A DNA stretch of 64,000 nt from CBDEVH01 sp965243565 (lineage in GTDB: Bacteria; Pseudomonadota; Gammaproteobacteria; Tethybacterales; Persebacteraceae), in NCBI GenBank assembly GCA_965243565.1, contig OZ251571.1, forward strand, positions 248,001 through 312,000, written 5' to 3'. A program made the translations under genes and the position numbers. The notes under the pieces are model-generated. The model searched no databases. It was given only the letters and a program-made list of their open reading frames with translations, and was not told the DNA's origin. Shown here piece by piece: positions 8,607 through 16,956 of the stretch (position 1 is the first letter of the stretch; every line of letters starts with the position of its first letter).

Positions 8607-9440
8607 TTAAAAGCAACTCGCTAAAGTTTGCAATGCTTCTTGGTGTAATTGCTCATTGGCAGAAGCAACAACGGTAGAAGTGCCATCACCCACCGCATTT
8701 TTAGAGCCAAATGGTATGAGTGGTTTGCCCTGCCAATCGCTAATAACACCACCTGCACCTGTAATAACGGGAATCAAAGGCAAGTAATCATAAGGTTGCA
8801 TTAAATAATCAAGAGCAAGATGCACAAACCCCGAACTCAAACAAGCATAAGAAAAACCATCACCACCCAAACGCACATGGGCGCATTGGTGCATAAATTT
8901 TTGTAATTGTGTGTCTTCGGGGCGGTGTTCCAATGCAGCAGTGGTTGTCGATATAACGCAATTGGGCAGTAAAGGCACTGATGATGCGGTATGACAGCGG
9001 GTGCCATTAAATTCGGCATATTTGCTTTGTTCGGTCAGCAGCCCTGTCCAGCGTTCGGACAATGCTGGAAAATCCATCACACTAATAACAGGCACTCCCT
9101 TGTGTAACAATACAATTAAAGTGGAATACAGCGGGCTACCACTAATAAAACTACGGGTGCCATCAATGGGGTCCAACACCCAAACATAATCAGCATCGGC
9201 ATTATTACTACCAAATTCTTCACCGATAATGCCGTGTGTTGGGTGGTTTTTGGCAATCAACTCACACATTGTTTTTTCACTATTACAATCGGCTTGTGTA
9301 AAAGGCGATGCATCCGATTTAACTTTAACTGGTAGGGGCTTTCTAAACAGCGGGAGGGTTATCTTTGCGGCAGCATCTGCCAATTGATTGGCAAATTGTA
9401 AAAAATCTTGTGCTTGGTGTAGGGGAATAGAGGATATCAT
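8607..9440 (-). CDS. Inositol-monophosphatase-family phosphatase, HisN-like
   Basis: 277 residues with the Mg/Li-dependent phosphatase signatures GEEFG (73-77) and DPIDGTRSF (90-98), the latter in the form seen in HisN-type histidinol-phosphatases (VWVLDPIDGTRSFI). A C-terminal ligand Asp lies in the family position (HLALDYLMQPYDYLPLIPV). The fold removes phosphate from inositol phosphate, histidinol phosphate or other small phosphomonoesters. No histidine gene is nearby. It is the first gene of the minus-strand row that contains the phosphodiesterase-type enzyme, so it may dephosphorylate the monoester released there. The HisN label is by similarity only. Confidence 0.85.
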   Translation of the reverse strand: MISSIPLHQAQDFLQFANQLADAAAKITLPLFRKPLPVKVKSDASPFTQADCNSEKTMCELIAKNHPTHGIIGEEFGSNNADADYVWVLDPIDGTRSFISGSPLYSTLIVLLHKGVPVISVMDFPALSERWTGLLTEQSKYAEFNGTRCHTASSVPLLPNCVISTTTAALEHRPEDTQLQKFMHQCAHVRLGGDGFSYACLSSGFVHLALDYLMQPYDYLPLIPVITGAGGVISDWQGKPLIPFGSKNAVGDGTSTVVASANEQLHQEALQTLASCF

Positions 9441-9627
9441 TATGGTATAGAAAGTAAAAAAAGATTAGTAATCCATTATATGAGATTTTTATAATAGATT
9501 TTCTAAATTCTTAGTATATTTTGTTGATGAAGTAAAAAACAGCGAAATAGGGATTTGTAAAAATTGTCATTTTATTTTACTGTAGAATCAGCAATTCAGC
9601 TGTTTTTTTCACCCCCTATTTTATATT

Positions 9628-10488
9628 TTGTCAAACTACACAAAAGGACTTTACTTGGCTTTCGGTGGGATAATTATTTTATCTCCTGATTCTTTGTTAA
9701 TACGTCTTGTTGGCTCTGATATTTATTCAATCGTTGCTATGCGTGGGATATTCATGTCGATAATGTTGGGGGCAATGCTGCTTATTTTTCCGAGTTTACG
9801 TGCCAATATTCGGTGGAAGCCGATGTTGTTATGTGGTATTAGTTATTACATAGGTTTGGTAACTTTCCCTTTGTCCATATTACACACTTACGCCGCCAAT
9901 ACGTTGGTTATCATTGCGGTTGCTCCTATTTTTGCTGCCATTGGTGGTTATTTATTCATCAAACAAAAAACACATCCAACAACATGGGTATCGATGTTGA
10001 TTATATTAATCAGTATTATTGTTATTTTTTCGGACAGTTTTTCTAGCGGCGGCAGTAGTCTATTGGGCGACTTTTTTGCAGTGTGTACTGCTTTAACTTT
10101 GGCAGTAACATCGATAATCATTTTTCACCATCCGAATAACAATTTTTTCCCCAGCTTATTGATTGGTAGTATTTTGGTCACTATAACGACATCGGGTTTT
10201 GCCGATTGGCAATCGGTCGAAAACAGAGACATTGCCATTATGGCATTAGACGGCACATTGGTGGCGGGTTTGCCTTTTGTATTACTCATTATTGCTGCCA
10301 AATACCTACCGCCGGCAGAGTTTAATTTATCTTTTTTACTAGAAACCGTTTTGGGTCCATTTTGGGTTTGGTTGGTCATATCAGAAGTACCGCCCACCCC
10401 GACCTTGATAATGAGTGCTATTATCATCCCTGTACTGGCGATTAACAGCGTTGTATCGGCACGTCGAGAAAGCACTAAACCAACATAA
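9628..10488 (+). CDS. EamA/DMT-family inner-membrane transporter (second in window)
   Basis: 286 residues with about ten membrane segments and the two-half EamA layout. The first segment (GLYLAFGGIIILSPDSLLIRL) needs the start to be at or near the TTG at 9628; the frame is closed by a TAG at 9583 and no ATG lies between, so TTG is the best start, without a clear ribosome binding site. It is only distantly similar to the transporter at 6165-6995. Neighbours on both sides point elsewhere (phosphatase row on the minus strand, desaturase downstream), so substrate and pathway stay open. Confidence 0.82.
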   Translation: MSNYTKGLYLAFGGIIILSPDSLLIRLVGSDIYSIVAMRGIFMSIMLGAMLLIFPSLRANIRWKPMLLCGISYYIGLVTFPLSILHTYAANTLVIIAVAPIFAAIGGYLFIKQKTHPTTWVSMLIILISIIVIFSDSFSSGGSSLLGDFFAVCTALTLAVTSIIIFHHPNNNFFPSLLIGSILVTITTSGFADWQSVENRDIAIMALDGTLVAGLPFVLLIIAAKYLPPAEFNLSFLLETVLGPFWVWLVISEVPPTPTLIMSAIIIPVLAINSVVSARRESTKPT

Positions 10489-10490
10489 AA

Positions 10491-10510
10491 CCGCTTAGAA
10501 AAAAGCGGTG
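10491..10510 (+). terminator. Hairpin after the EamA gene, possible weak terminator
   Basis: A perfect 7-bp stem ACCGCTT/AAGCGGT with a 6-base loop begins three bases after the stop codon of the transporter. It is not followed by a T run, so it is at best a weak or factor-dependent end. Confidence 0.3.
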
Positions 10511-10649
10511 GCGGTAAAGAAAAAAACCACCAAAAACCCATCATTTTGCTATTTTCCACTGTTTTCGCAAAAAAGATATATTTTTTATAATCATCCCTTC
10601 GTCTTTTGCATTGCAAAAGATAACGTGATAACTTGTTATAATCACGCCT

Positions 10650-11600
10650 ATGACAAATGCTATAGGATTTTTACGACGCTGGGGTGGCGTTGTTGTTGCT
10701 TGGTTCGATTCTGATTCTGAACTCAATGTTGGCTATGAAGGCATTGCGCGGATGTTGCGTATTATCCCTTTTATGGCATTACACGTAGGGTGTATTGCGG
10801 TTATTTGGGTGGGCGTGAGTTGGCAGGCAGTTGCCCTTACTGTTTTTTTATATGTTTTTCGAGTGTTTGCGATAACAGGCTTTTATCACCGTTATTTTTC
10901 ACATCGTACTTATAAAACATCGCGTTTTTGGCAAGCTTGTTTTGCTGTCTTTGGTTTAATGGCAGTACAGCGTGGACCATTATGGTGGGCAGCACATCAT
11001 CGCGATCATCACAAATACACCGATGAACAAGGCGATGCACATTCACCACGTGATGGCATTATTCGCAGTCACCTCGGTTGGTTTACTGAACAAGGCAATT
11101 ACCGTACCAAGTATTCACAAATTAGCGACTTTGCCAAGTATCCAGAACTCGTCTTTTTAAATCGATTCGACTCACTTGTGCCTGTTTTAATGATAGTTGG
11201 CTTGTATTTTTGGGGCGATGCACTTGCGGCTACCGACCCTGATGTCAGCGGCTGGCAGTTTGTAGCATGGGCGGGCTGTATATCTACCGTAGCGGTTTAT
11301 CATGTTACTTTTTGTGTTAATTCTGTTTGCCATTTACTTGGGCATAAGCGATTTAAAACAGGTGATGACAGCCGTAATAACTGGGTTGTTGCCTTGCTTG
11401 CCTTTGGTGAAGGTTGGCACAACAATCATCATCGCTTTCCTGGTGCAGCCAATCAAGGCTTTTATTGGTGGCAAGTGGACATAACCTATTATATTTTACG
11501 ATGTCTTGAAAAACTAAGAATCATCCATAGTTTGAAAAAAGTGCCATCACAAATTTTAAAAGAAGGCTTAGACGCATCAAGCCAAGCCAAGCCAAACTAA
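10650..11600 (+). CDS. Acyl-CoA/fatty-acid delta-9 type desaturase
   Basis: 316 residues with the three histidine boxes of membrane di-iron desaturases: HRYFSH (80-85), HHRDHH (116-121) and HNNHHR (257-262), set among four to six hydrophobic membrane segments. The motifs FYHRYFSHRTYKTSRFWQ and WWAAHHRDHH are those of stearoyl/palmitoyl-CoA desaturases, which introduce a cis double bond with O2 and an electron donor and so adjust membrane fluidity aerobically. The enzyme sits in the inner membrane. It stands alone, with a strand switch on its downstream side. Chain-length and position specificity cannot be read. Confidence 0.92.
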   Translation: MTNAIGFLRRWGGVVVAWFDSDSELNVGYEGIARMLRIIPFMALHVGCIAVIWVGVSWQAVALTVFLYVFRVFAITGFYHRYFSHRTYKTSRFWQACFAVFGLMAVQRGPLWWAAHHRDHHKYTDEQGDAHSPRDGIIRSHLGWFTEQGNYRTKYSQISDFAKYPELVFLNRFDSLVPVLMIVGLYFWGDALAATDPDVSGWQFVAWAGCISTVAVYHVTFCVNSVCHLLGHKRFKTGDDSRNNWVVALLAFGEGWHNNHHRFPGAANQGFYWWQVDITYYILRCLEKLRIIHSLKKVPSQILKEGLDASSQAKPN

Positions 11601-11633
11601 GCTAAAACCTACCGAAACCAAAACCAAACCACC

Positions 11634-11660
11634 TAAAAAAACCGAGCGACTGCTCGCACA
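11634..11660 (-). terminator. Rho-independent terminator of pyrB
   Basis: On the minus strand, 15 bases after the pyrB stop, CGAGC-AGTC-GCTCG forms a 5-bp hairpin with a 4-base loop, extended by flanking G/C, directly followed by seven T. This is a standard intrinsic terminator in the gap between the convergent desaturase and pyrB genes. Confidence 0.72.
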
Positions 11661-11674
11661 ATTACGTGGGTTGT

Positions 11675-12613
11675 TTAGCTAAGAATATCCGACAATAAAG
11701 CAAAACGGATAGCCATGCCATTGCTTACTTGTTGTAAAATAATCGACTGTTCACCATCGGCAACTTCATCTGTTATTTCCATACCGCGGTTTATAGGTCC
11801 GGGGTGCATAACCACTGCTGTGGGCTTTAATGCACGCATTCTAGCGGCAGTGAGTCCATAGTTTAAATGATAGTTTTCGCTAATATCAGGCTCATCAGTG
11901 GTTTGTCTTTCAAATTGAATCCGTAATAGCATGACTACGTCAACACCGACTAAACCTTTGTCCATATCATGAAAAATGTCTGTTTGAAACTCTTCTTGTA
12001 ATTGACTTGGGCAAAAATTAGGTGGACCAATCAGGCGGATTTTTTTAGCACCCATCAGCCGTAACATATGTATATTGCTACGAGCAACGCGTGAATGCAA
12101 TATATCACCAACAATAGCAAAAGACAGCGTTGAAAAATCATCACCAAAACGTTGTCGTAATGTGTAGGCATCGGTAAGTGCTTGTGTGGGGTGTGAGTAA
12201 CAGCCATCACCGCCATTAATAATGGCAATACCCGGCGGTGCGACATGCACGGCTAGTTCTGAGCTGCGGTCTTCGCCATGTCGCAAAACAATGCCAGCAG
12301 CACCCATAGCGGCAACGGTTTTAATGGTATCGGTCAGTGATTCTTTTTTGGTGGACCCTGCCATTTGGATTTGGTCAAGACTCACGACATCGGCGCCCAA
12401 TTGTTTGGCAGAAGCTTCAAATGCAGTGCGTGTACGAGTACTGCTTTCGTAAAAAATAAGCACCACCAATTTGCCGGTTAAGGTGCGTTTACGATTGCCT
12501 TGAAGGTAATCGTCTGCACGTTCAAAAAGGCGATTGATAATAGCTCGCGGTAGCCCTTGAATATTTATAAAGTGGGATAAACGATTATCTTGTTGAACTT
12601 GTTCAATGAGCAT
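11675..12613 (-). CDS. pyrB: Aspartate carbamoyltransferase, catalytic chain
   Basis: 312 residues from the ATG at 12613; an upstream in-frame ATG at 12694 would run into the RNase P RNA gene and adds no family sequence. The carbamoyl-phosphate site STRTRTAFE, the motif HPTQALTDAYTL and the C-terminal HPGPINRG are intact. The enzyme condenses carbamoyl phosphate and aspartate to carbamoyl aspartate in pyrimidine synthesis, in the cytoplasm. No regulatory pyrI and no dihydroorotase follow; the gene ends in a terminator, so it appears to be a single-gene unit of the pyrI-independent type, possibly co-transcribed behind rnpB. Confidence 0.93.
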   Translation of the reverse strand: MLIEQVQQDNRLSHFINIQGLPRAIINRLFERADDYLQGNRKRTLTGKLVVLIFYESSTRTRTAFEASAKQLGADVVSLDQIQMAGSTKKESLTDTIKTVAAMGAAGIVLRHGEDRSSELAVHVAPPGIAIINGGDGCYSHPTQALTDAYTLRQRFGDDFSTLSFAIVGDILHSRVARSNIHMLRLMGAKKIRLIGPPNFCPSQLQEEFQTDIFHDMDKGLVGVDVVMLLRIQFERQTTDEPDISENYHLNYGLTAARMRALKPTAVVMHPGPINRGMEITDEVADGEQSIILQQVSNGMAIRFALLSDILS

Positions 12614-12652
12614 ACAATATAATATTCTATCAGAACTAAACAGCAAGCAAGT

Positions 12653-12990
12653 GACAAGTTGGTCTATAAGCCGGATTCTGTCGGGGATGACCATTCATCT
12701 GAAACCAACGTTACCGTTGGCTTTATGCGACCTACCCAAAGCGATAGATGCGAGTAACATCACACTTTTCTATTTGGTCTTGCTCCAAATGGGGTTTGCC
12801 CTGCCACAACCGTTACCGATTGCGCGGTGCGCTCTTACCGCACCATTCCACCCTTACCAGACGAATCTGGCGGTATATTTTCTTTGGCACTTTCCATCAC
12901 CTCACGGTGTCCGGGCGTTACCCGGCATTTTACTCTATGGAGTCCGGACTTTCCTCTTTGCAAGCAAAGCGATCATCCAACCAACTTGTC
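12653..12990 (-). ncRNA. rnpB: RNase P RNA (type A)
   Basis: Read on the minus strand, the 5' end carries GAGGAAAGTCCGGACTCC, the middle GGTGCGGTAAGAGCGCACCG and GAGCAAGACCAAATAG, and the 3' end GACAGAATCCGGCTTATAG, all hallmarks of bacterial RNase P RNA, which cleaves tRNA 5' leaders. The ends pair as a long P1 helix (GACAAGTTGGT with ACCAACTTGTC), which fixes the boundaries to within a few bases at about 338 nt. A promoter lies just upstream. Confidence 0.96.
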
Positions 12991-12997
12991 GCTCGAA

Positions 12998-13027
12998 ATT
13001 ATAATACGAATGGCGTTGTTGTGTACA
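12998..13027 (-). promoter_or_regulatory. Putative promoter of rnpB
   Basis: On the minus strand a perfect -10 TATAAT (12998-13003) lies seven bases before the rnpB 5' end, with a -35-like TGTACA 18 bases further up. The spacing to the mature RNA end supports transcription starting at the RNase P RNA itself. Confidence 0.6.
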
Positions 13028-13087
13028 GATAAAAACTAAATCAGTGTTAAAATAAGCACGCTACAGCATAAAAATACAAGGAAAACA

Positions 13088-14062
13088 ATGCTCTCATATA
13101 AAAAAATCACCAAACCATTAAAAACGACGTTGCTATTACTGGTTGCGATTATGTTTATTAACATTGCCCATGCCCAACAAGCCGCTCCCATATGGCATAA
13201 ATTGGCAGAAGAAGCCTACATATTCAGCCAAAACGGAGAATTTACCAAAGCAGAAACACTACTGTTACTGGCACTGCAACAAGCCCGCGATGTTACCGGT
13301 GATGACCATCGAGACGTGGCAAGAATCCTCAACGAATTAGCAGAACTAGAGCATGCACAAGGCAAGTTATCGAATGCCGAACAACACTACAAAGAATCTT
13401 TAGAAATAGTCAAAAAAATAATCGGTGATGGGGATATTATCGCTGTCAATCTCTATCAAAATTTGGGTTTGGTTAATCTACAGCAACAACAATACGCCGA
13501 AGCCGAGCAATACTACTTCGATGCACGCAATCGATTGGTGATAATACATGGCGATGAAAACCACCAAAGCGTGGTATTGGTTTTAGACGGACTATCGCAA
13601 GTTTATTTTCAACAAGAGCAATACACCGAAGCCTTATCAACCTTAAAACACATTCGCGTCATTGTAGAAAAAACGTATGGCAAAGATCACATAGCGGTAA
13701 GCAAAGCGTTAAACGATATATCGCTAGTTTATTTTGTTCAAAAAAAATACAAACAAGCCGAAGCTATTCTGCTGCGTAGTCAATCTATACTAGAAAAAAA
13801 AGAAGCACAAAACCATCCGCTAATGGCCAGCACCCTTAACAGCTTAGGCTTGTTATACACCGTCCAAGAAAAATTTCCCGAAGCCGAGCCTTTATTTAAC
13901 CAAGCATTGACAATACTAGAAAAAGCATTGGGTAAGAACAATCCTTTGATAATTTCGACATTAGCCAATTTGGAAAATTTATATTTAAAATCCAAAAAAG
14001 TCGATCAAGCAATCTCCATTAAACAACGCATTGAGCAATTAAAAACCGCCCAACCATCATAA
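13088..14062 (+). CDS. Periplasmic tetratricopeptide-repeat protein (kinesin-light-chain-like repeats)
   Basis: 324 residues: a signal peptide (hydrophobic stretch LLLLVAIMFINIAHA, likely cleaved after AHA near residue 29) followed by about six TPR units of the 42-residue kinesin-light-chain type, seen as repeats of VARILNELAELEHAQGKLSNA, VYFQQEQYTEA and STLNSLGLLYTVQEKFPEAE. TPR units are protein-binding scaffolds. The protein should be periplasmic and soluble. No neighbour indicates its partner; rnpB lies before it and lon after it. Function unknown. Confidence 0.82.
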   Translation: MLSYKKITKPLKTTLLLLVAIMFINIAHAQQAAPIWHKLAEEAYIFSQNGEFTKAETLLLLALQQARDVTGDDHRDVARILNELAELEHAQGKLSNAEQHYKESLEIVKKIIGDGDIIAVNLYQNLGLVNLQQQQYAEAEQYYFDARNRLVIIHGDENHQSVVLVLDGLSQVYFQQEQYTEALSTLKHIRVIVEKTYGKDHIAVSKALNDISLVYFVQKKYKQAEAILLRSQSILEKKEAQNHPLMASTLNSLGLLYTVQEKFPEAEPLFNQALTILEKALGKNNPLIISTLANLENLYLKSKKVDQAISIKQRIEQLKTAQPS

Positions 14063-14122
14063 AAACAACGGTGTTACTTTGTTTATTTGCCGCACCTTTT
14101 TTCTTTGTTGATAATGTCACCC

Positions 14123-14152
14123 CTTGTAAAATAGCCAAAACTGCCCCATAAT
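14123..14152 (+). promoter_or_regulatory. Heat-shock (sigma-32-type) promoter of lon
   Basis: CTTGTAAA (14123-14130), a 13-base spacer, then CCCCATAAT (14144-14152) closely follow the RpoH consensus CTTGAAA-N13-17-CCCCAT. The element lies 38 bases before the lon start codon. In Escherichia coli lon is a heat-shock gene under sigma-32, so this reading is coherent. Confidence 0.7.
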
Positions 14153-14190
14153 AGAGGCACAGCTACTAGATAGCAACCGAGGAGATACCA

Positions 14191-16740
14191 ATGTCAGATA
14201 GAGAAATGCAGTACAAAAAAAATATGCCCGTATTACCATTGCGTGATGTTGTGGTTTTTCCGCGAATGGTGGTTTCTTTGTATGTTGGGCGTTCTCTATC
14301 GCTAAAAGCACTTGAGGTCGCCATGAAAGAAGGCGGTCAGATATTCTTGGTATCGCAAAAATCAGCAAAAACCGAAAAACCATCAATAACAGAACTCTAT
14401 AAAGTAGGGTGTGTGGCAACGGTCTTACAAATGTTACGATTACCCGATGACAATGTCAAAATACTGGTTGAAGGCATGAAGCGTGCCCACGCCGTTTATG
14501 AGCAAAAAGAAGGCGACGACGAAGCTATTTTTGCCGACGTTACGCCTGTTGCGGTTACTCAAGACACCTCTGCTGAAGAAAACACGGCATTAACCCGTGC
14601 ATTAACAAGAAGCATTAAACAATACTCTAAAATTAACGGCAAGCTAGGTGAAGAACTTCAAGCCAAAATAAGCGATACCGATGATTTACCCAAACTAACT
14701 GATTTAATTACCAGTATATTGCCAGTAGATCTAAAAGAAAAACAGCGATTATATGAAATATCAACATTATCAAAACGCGCTTCCGAACTGCTAAAAGTCA
14801 TTAAACACGAAACCGAAGTCCATAAAATTGACAAAAAAATCCGTGGGCGTGTAAAAGATCAGGTCGAAAAAAGTCATCGCGAATACTACTTACAAGAACA
14901 AGCACGGGCGATTCAAAAAGAGCTAGGCGATGACCAAAACAACGAAATCCAAGAATTTAAAACGCGTCTAAAAAAATCAGGCATGCATGAACAAGCGCAC
15001 AAAAAATGTGATCAAGAAATTAAAAAATTACAAATGATGTCAGCAATGTCGGCAGAAGCCTCTGTTACACGGACGTATATCGAAACATTATTATCGGTCC
15101 CATGGAAAGAGCGAAGTGAAGCCAAAACCAACTTTGTTGTTGCTAAAGAAGCACTAGACAGCGACCACTACGGTCTTGAAAAAGTCAAAGAGCGTATATT
15201 AGAATACCTAGCAGTGCAACGCCGCGTCAGTAATAGCAAAGCCCCTATCTTATGTTTGGTTGGTCCTCCCGGTGTTGGTAAAACATCGTTGGGTCGTTCT
15301 ATCGCTAATGCAACAGGGCGTGCATTTGGTCGGATATCATTGGGTGGAGTTCGAGACGAAGCCGAGATTCGTGGACATCGGCGTACGTACATTGGGGCGA
15401 TGCCGGGTAAGATTATCAGTGCATTAATTCGTTGTAAAGTTAAAAACCCCGTTATACTACTTGATGAAATTGACAAAATGGGCTATGACGTTCGAGGAGA
15501 CCCTTCTGCGGCACTACTAGAAGTGCTAGACCCAGAACAAAACAAAGAATATGCCGACCACTATCTTGATGTCGATTACGACTTATCCGAAGTTGTCTTT
15601 ATTACCACTGCCAATTCAATGAGCATTCCACCAGCATTGCACGACAGGCTTGAAATAATCCGTTTGTCTGGCTATACCGAAGAAGAAAAAATTAACATTG
15701 CCGCCAACCACTTAACCCGTCGTCAGTTTCAAGAAAACGGACTAAGCGAAAAAGAGGCAAAAATTCATCCCGATACGATACGCGAAATAATCCGTTACTA
15801 CACCCGTGAAGCAGGCGTTCGGTCATTAGAACGTGATATTGGTACGGTCTGTCGTAAATTAGTCTATAAATTTGATTCCGCTATTGATGTTGCCCTTGCC
15901 GACAACACTATTGACACTGATGCGACACCCGCCAAAGCCGCCAAAGCCGCAAAAGCCGCCAAAGCCGCCAAAGCCGCCAAAGCCGCAAAAAGCACCCCAC
16001 CCGTCAAAGCCGCAAAAGTTAAGCAAGTAACTGTTAAGCCAAAAGACTTAGAAAACTATTTGGGCATTAAGAAATTTCGCTTTGGCATTACTGCCAACCA
16101 AAGCCGAGTAGGGCAGGTTAATGGCATGGCATGGACGGAAGTCGGCGGTGAGATGTTATCAGTCGAAGCCAGCTCATTCCCCGGTAAAGGCGAGATAACC
16201 CGTACTGGTAAATTAGGCGAAGTCATGCAAGAATCCGTTGCTGCTGCATTTTCGGTCGTTCGTTCCCGTGCCGACAAATACGGCTTAAGCTCCGAACAAA
16301 TGAAGAAAAACGACTATCACATCCACTTTCCTGAAGGTGCAATACCCAAAGACGGTCCATCTGCTGGTATCGCTATCGCCACTGCTATATTATCGACATT
16401 ATGCAATGTTGCCGTGCGTTCTAATGTTGCTATGACAGGTGAGATTACCTTACGTGGCGAAGTCCTACCGATTGGTGGTGTAAAAGAAAAACTATTAGCA
16501 GCAGCGCGTGGTGGTATTACCCACATCATACTGCCCAAAGAAAACGAAAAAGACCTAACCGAATTACCCGACAACATAAAACAAATGTTTAAAATATCGT
16601 TGGTAAAATGGATAGAAGAAGTCTTTGTACTGGCGTTGGTTGAAGACGTTGAGACAAAACCACTTGTGAAAAAATCCGCCGTTGGCTCAAAAAATAAAAA
16701 ACTAAGCAGTACCAGCGACACACCATTACTTAAGCACTAA
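14191..16740 (+). CDS. lon: ATP-dependent Lon protease
   Basis: 849 residues: LON N-terminal substrate-binding domain (about 10-205), coiled linker, AAA+ domain with Walker A GPPGVGKT (358-365) and Walker B VILLDEIDK, and C-terminal protease domain with the Ser-Lys dyad S724 (PKDGPSAG) and K767 (GGVKEKLL). It degrades misfolded and regulatory proteins in the cytoplasm. It is longer than the Escherichia coli enzyme (784 residues) largely because of a low-complexity Ala/Lys insert at 581-600 between the AAA+ and protease domains and a Lys/Ser-rich tail. A ribosome binding site GGAG precedes the ATG, and a sigma-32-like promoter lies upstream. Confidence 0.97.
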   Translation: MSDREMQYKKNMPVLPLRDVVVFPRMVVSLYVGRSLSLKALEVAMKEGGQIFLVSQKSAKTEKPSITELYKVGCVATVLQMLRLPDDNVKILVEGMKRAHAVYEQKEGDDEAIFADVTPVAVTQDTSAEENTALTRALTRSIKQYSKINGKLGEELQAKISDTDDLPKLTDLITSILPVDLKEKQRLYEISTLSKRASELLKVIKHETEVHKIDKKIRGRVKDQVEKSHREYYLQEQARAIQKELGDDQNNEIQEFKTRLKKSGMHEQAHKKCDQEIKKLQMMSAMSAEASVTRTYIETLLSVPWKERSEAKTNFVVAKEALDSDHYGLEKVKERILEYLAVQRRVSNSKAPILCLVGPPGVGKTSLGRSIANATGRAFGRISLGGVRDEAEIRGHRRTYIGAMPGKIISALIRCKVKNPVILLDEIDKMGYDVRGDPSAALLEVLDPEQNKEYADHYLDVDYDLSEVVFITTANSMSIPPALHDRLEIIRLSGYTEEEKINIAANHLTRRQFQENGLSEKEAKIHPDTIREIIRYYTREAGVRSLERDIGTVCRKLVYKFDSAIDVALADNTIDTDATPAKAAKAAKAAKAAKAAKAAKSTPPVKAAKVKQVTVKPKDLENYLGIKKFRFGITANQSRVGQVNGMAWTEVGGEMLSVEASSFPGKGEITRTGKLGEVMQESVAAAFSVVRSRADKYGLSSEQMKKNDYHIHFPEGAIPKDGPSAGIAIATAILSTLCNVAVRSNVAMTGEITLRGEVLPIGGVKEKLLAAARGGITHIILPKENEKDLTELPDNIKQMFKISLVKWIEEVFVLALVEDVETKPLVKKSAVGSKNKKLSSTSDTPLLKH
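15931..15990 (+). repeat. 9-bp tandem repeat inside lon (Ala-Lys-Ala linker)
   Basis: About 6.7 copies of gccaaagcc, with two copies reading gcaaaagcc, encode an (Ala-Lys-Ala)n run in the linker between the ATPase and protease domains. The unit keeps the frame, so copy-number changes would alter linker length without breaking the gene. Confidence 0.88.
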
Positions 16741-16773
16741 AAAAAAGCTAAGCACCTTTGCTAGCTGTAGTAG

Positions 16774-16799
16774 CAAGCACAACCAACCGCTTGTTTTTT
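16774..16799 (+). terminator. Possible terminator of lon
   Basis: CAAGC and GCTTG form a 5-bp stem with a 10-base loop, followed by six T. It lies 34 bases after the lon stop. The loop is long, so the call is tentative. Confidence 0.42.
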
Positions 16800-16956
16800 A
16801 AAAACATTCGTCATTAATCAATAGGTAAAAACCGCTCCTTTATTGTTATTTTAACGGTGCATTAACCCTATTTTTTTTACATTGCACAATAAATAATTCG
16901 GTATAATAACTATTAGTTAATTTAACGCTAACACTGAAAGGAAAAATTTAAATAAT

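Noticed and set aside
12606..13039. Several open frames on the plus strand opposite rnpB
   Set aside because: They are antisense to the RNase P RNA and show no protein family or start signal.
16860..16920. Sigma-54 or NtrC-type promoter before glnA
   Set aside because: No TGGCAC-N5-TTGC element was found; only a TATAAT at 16912-16917 is visible.
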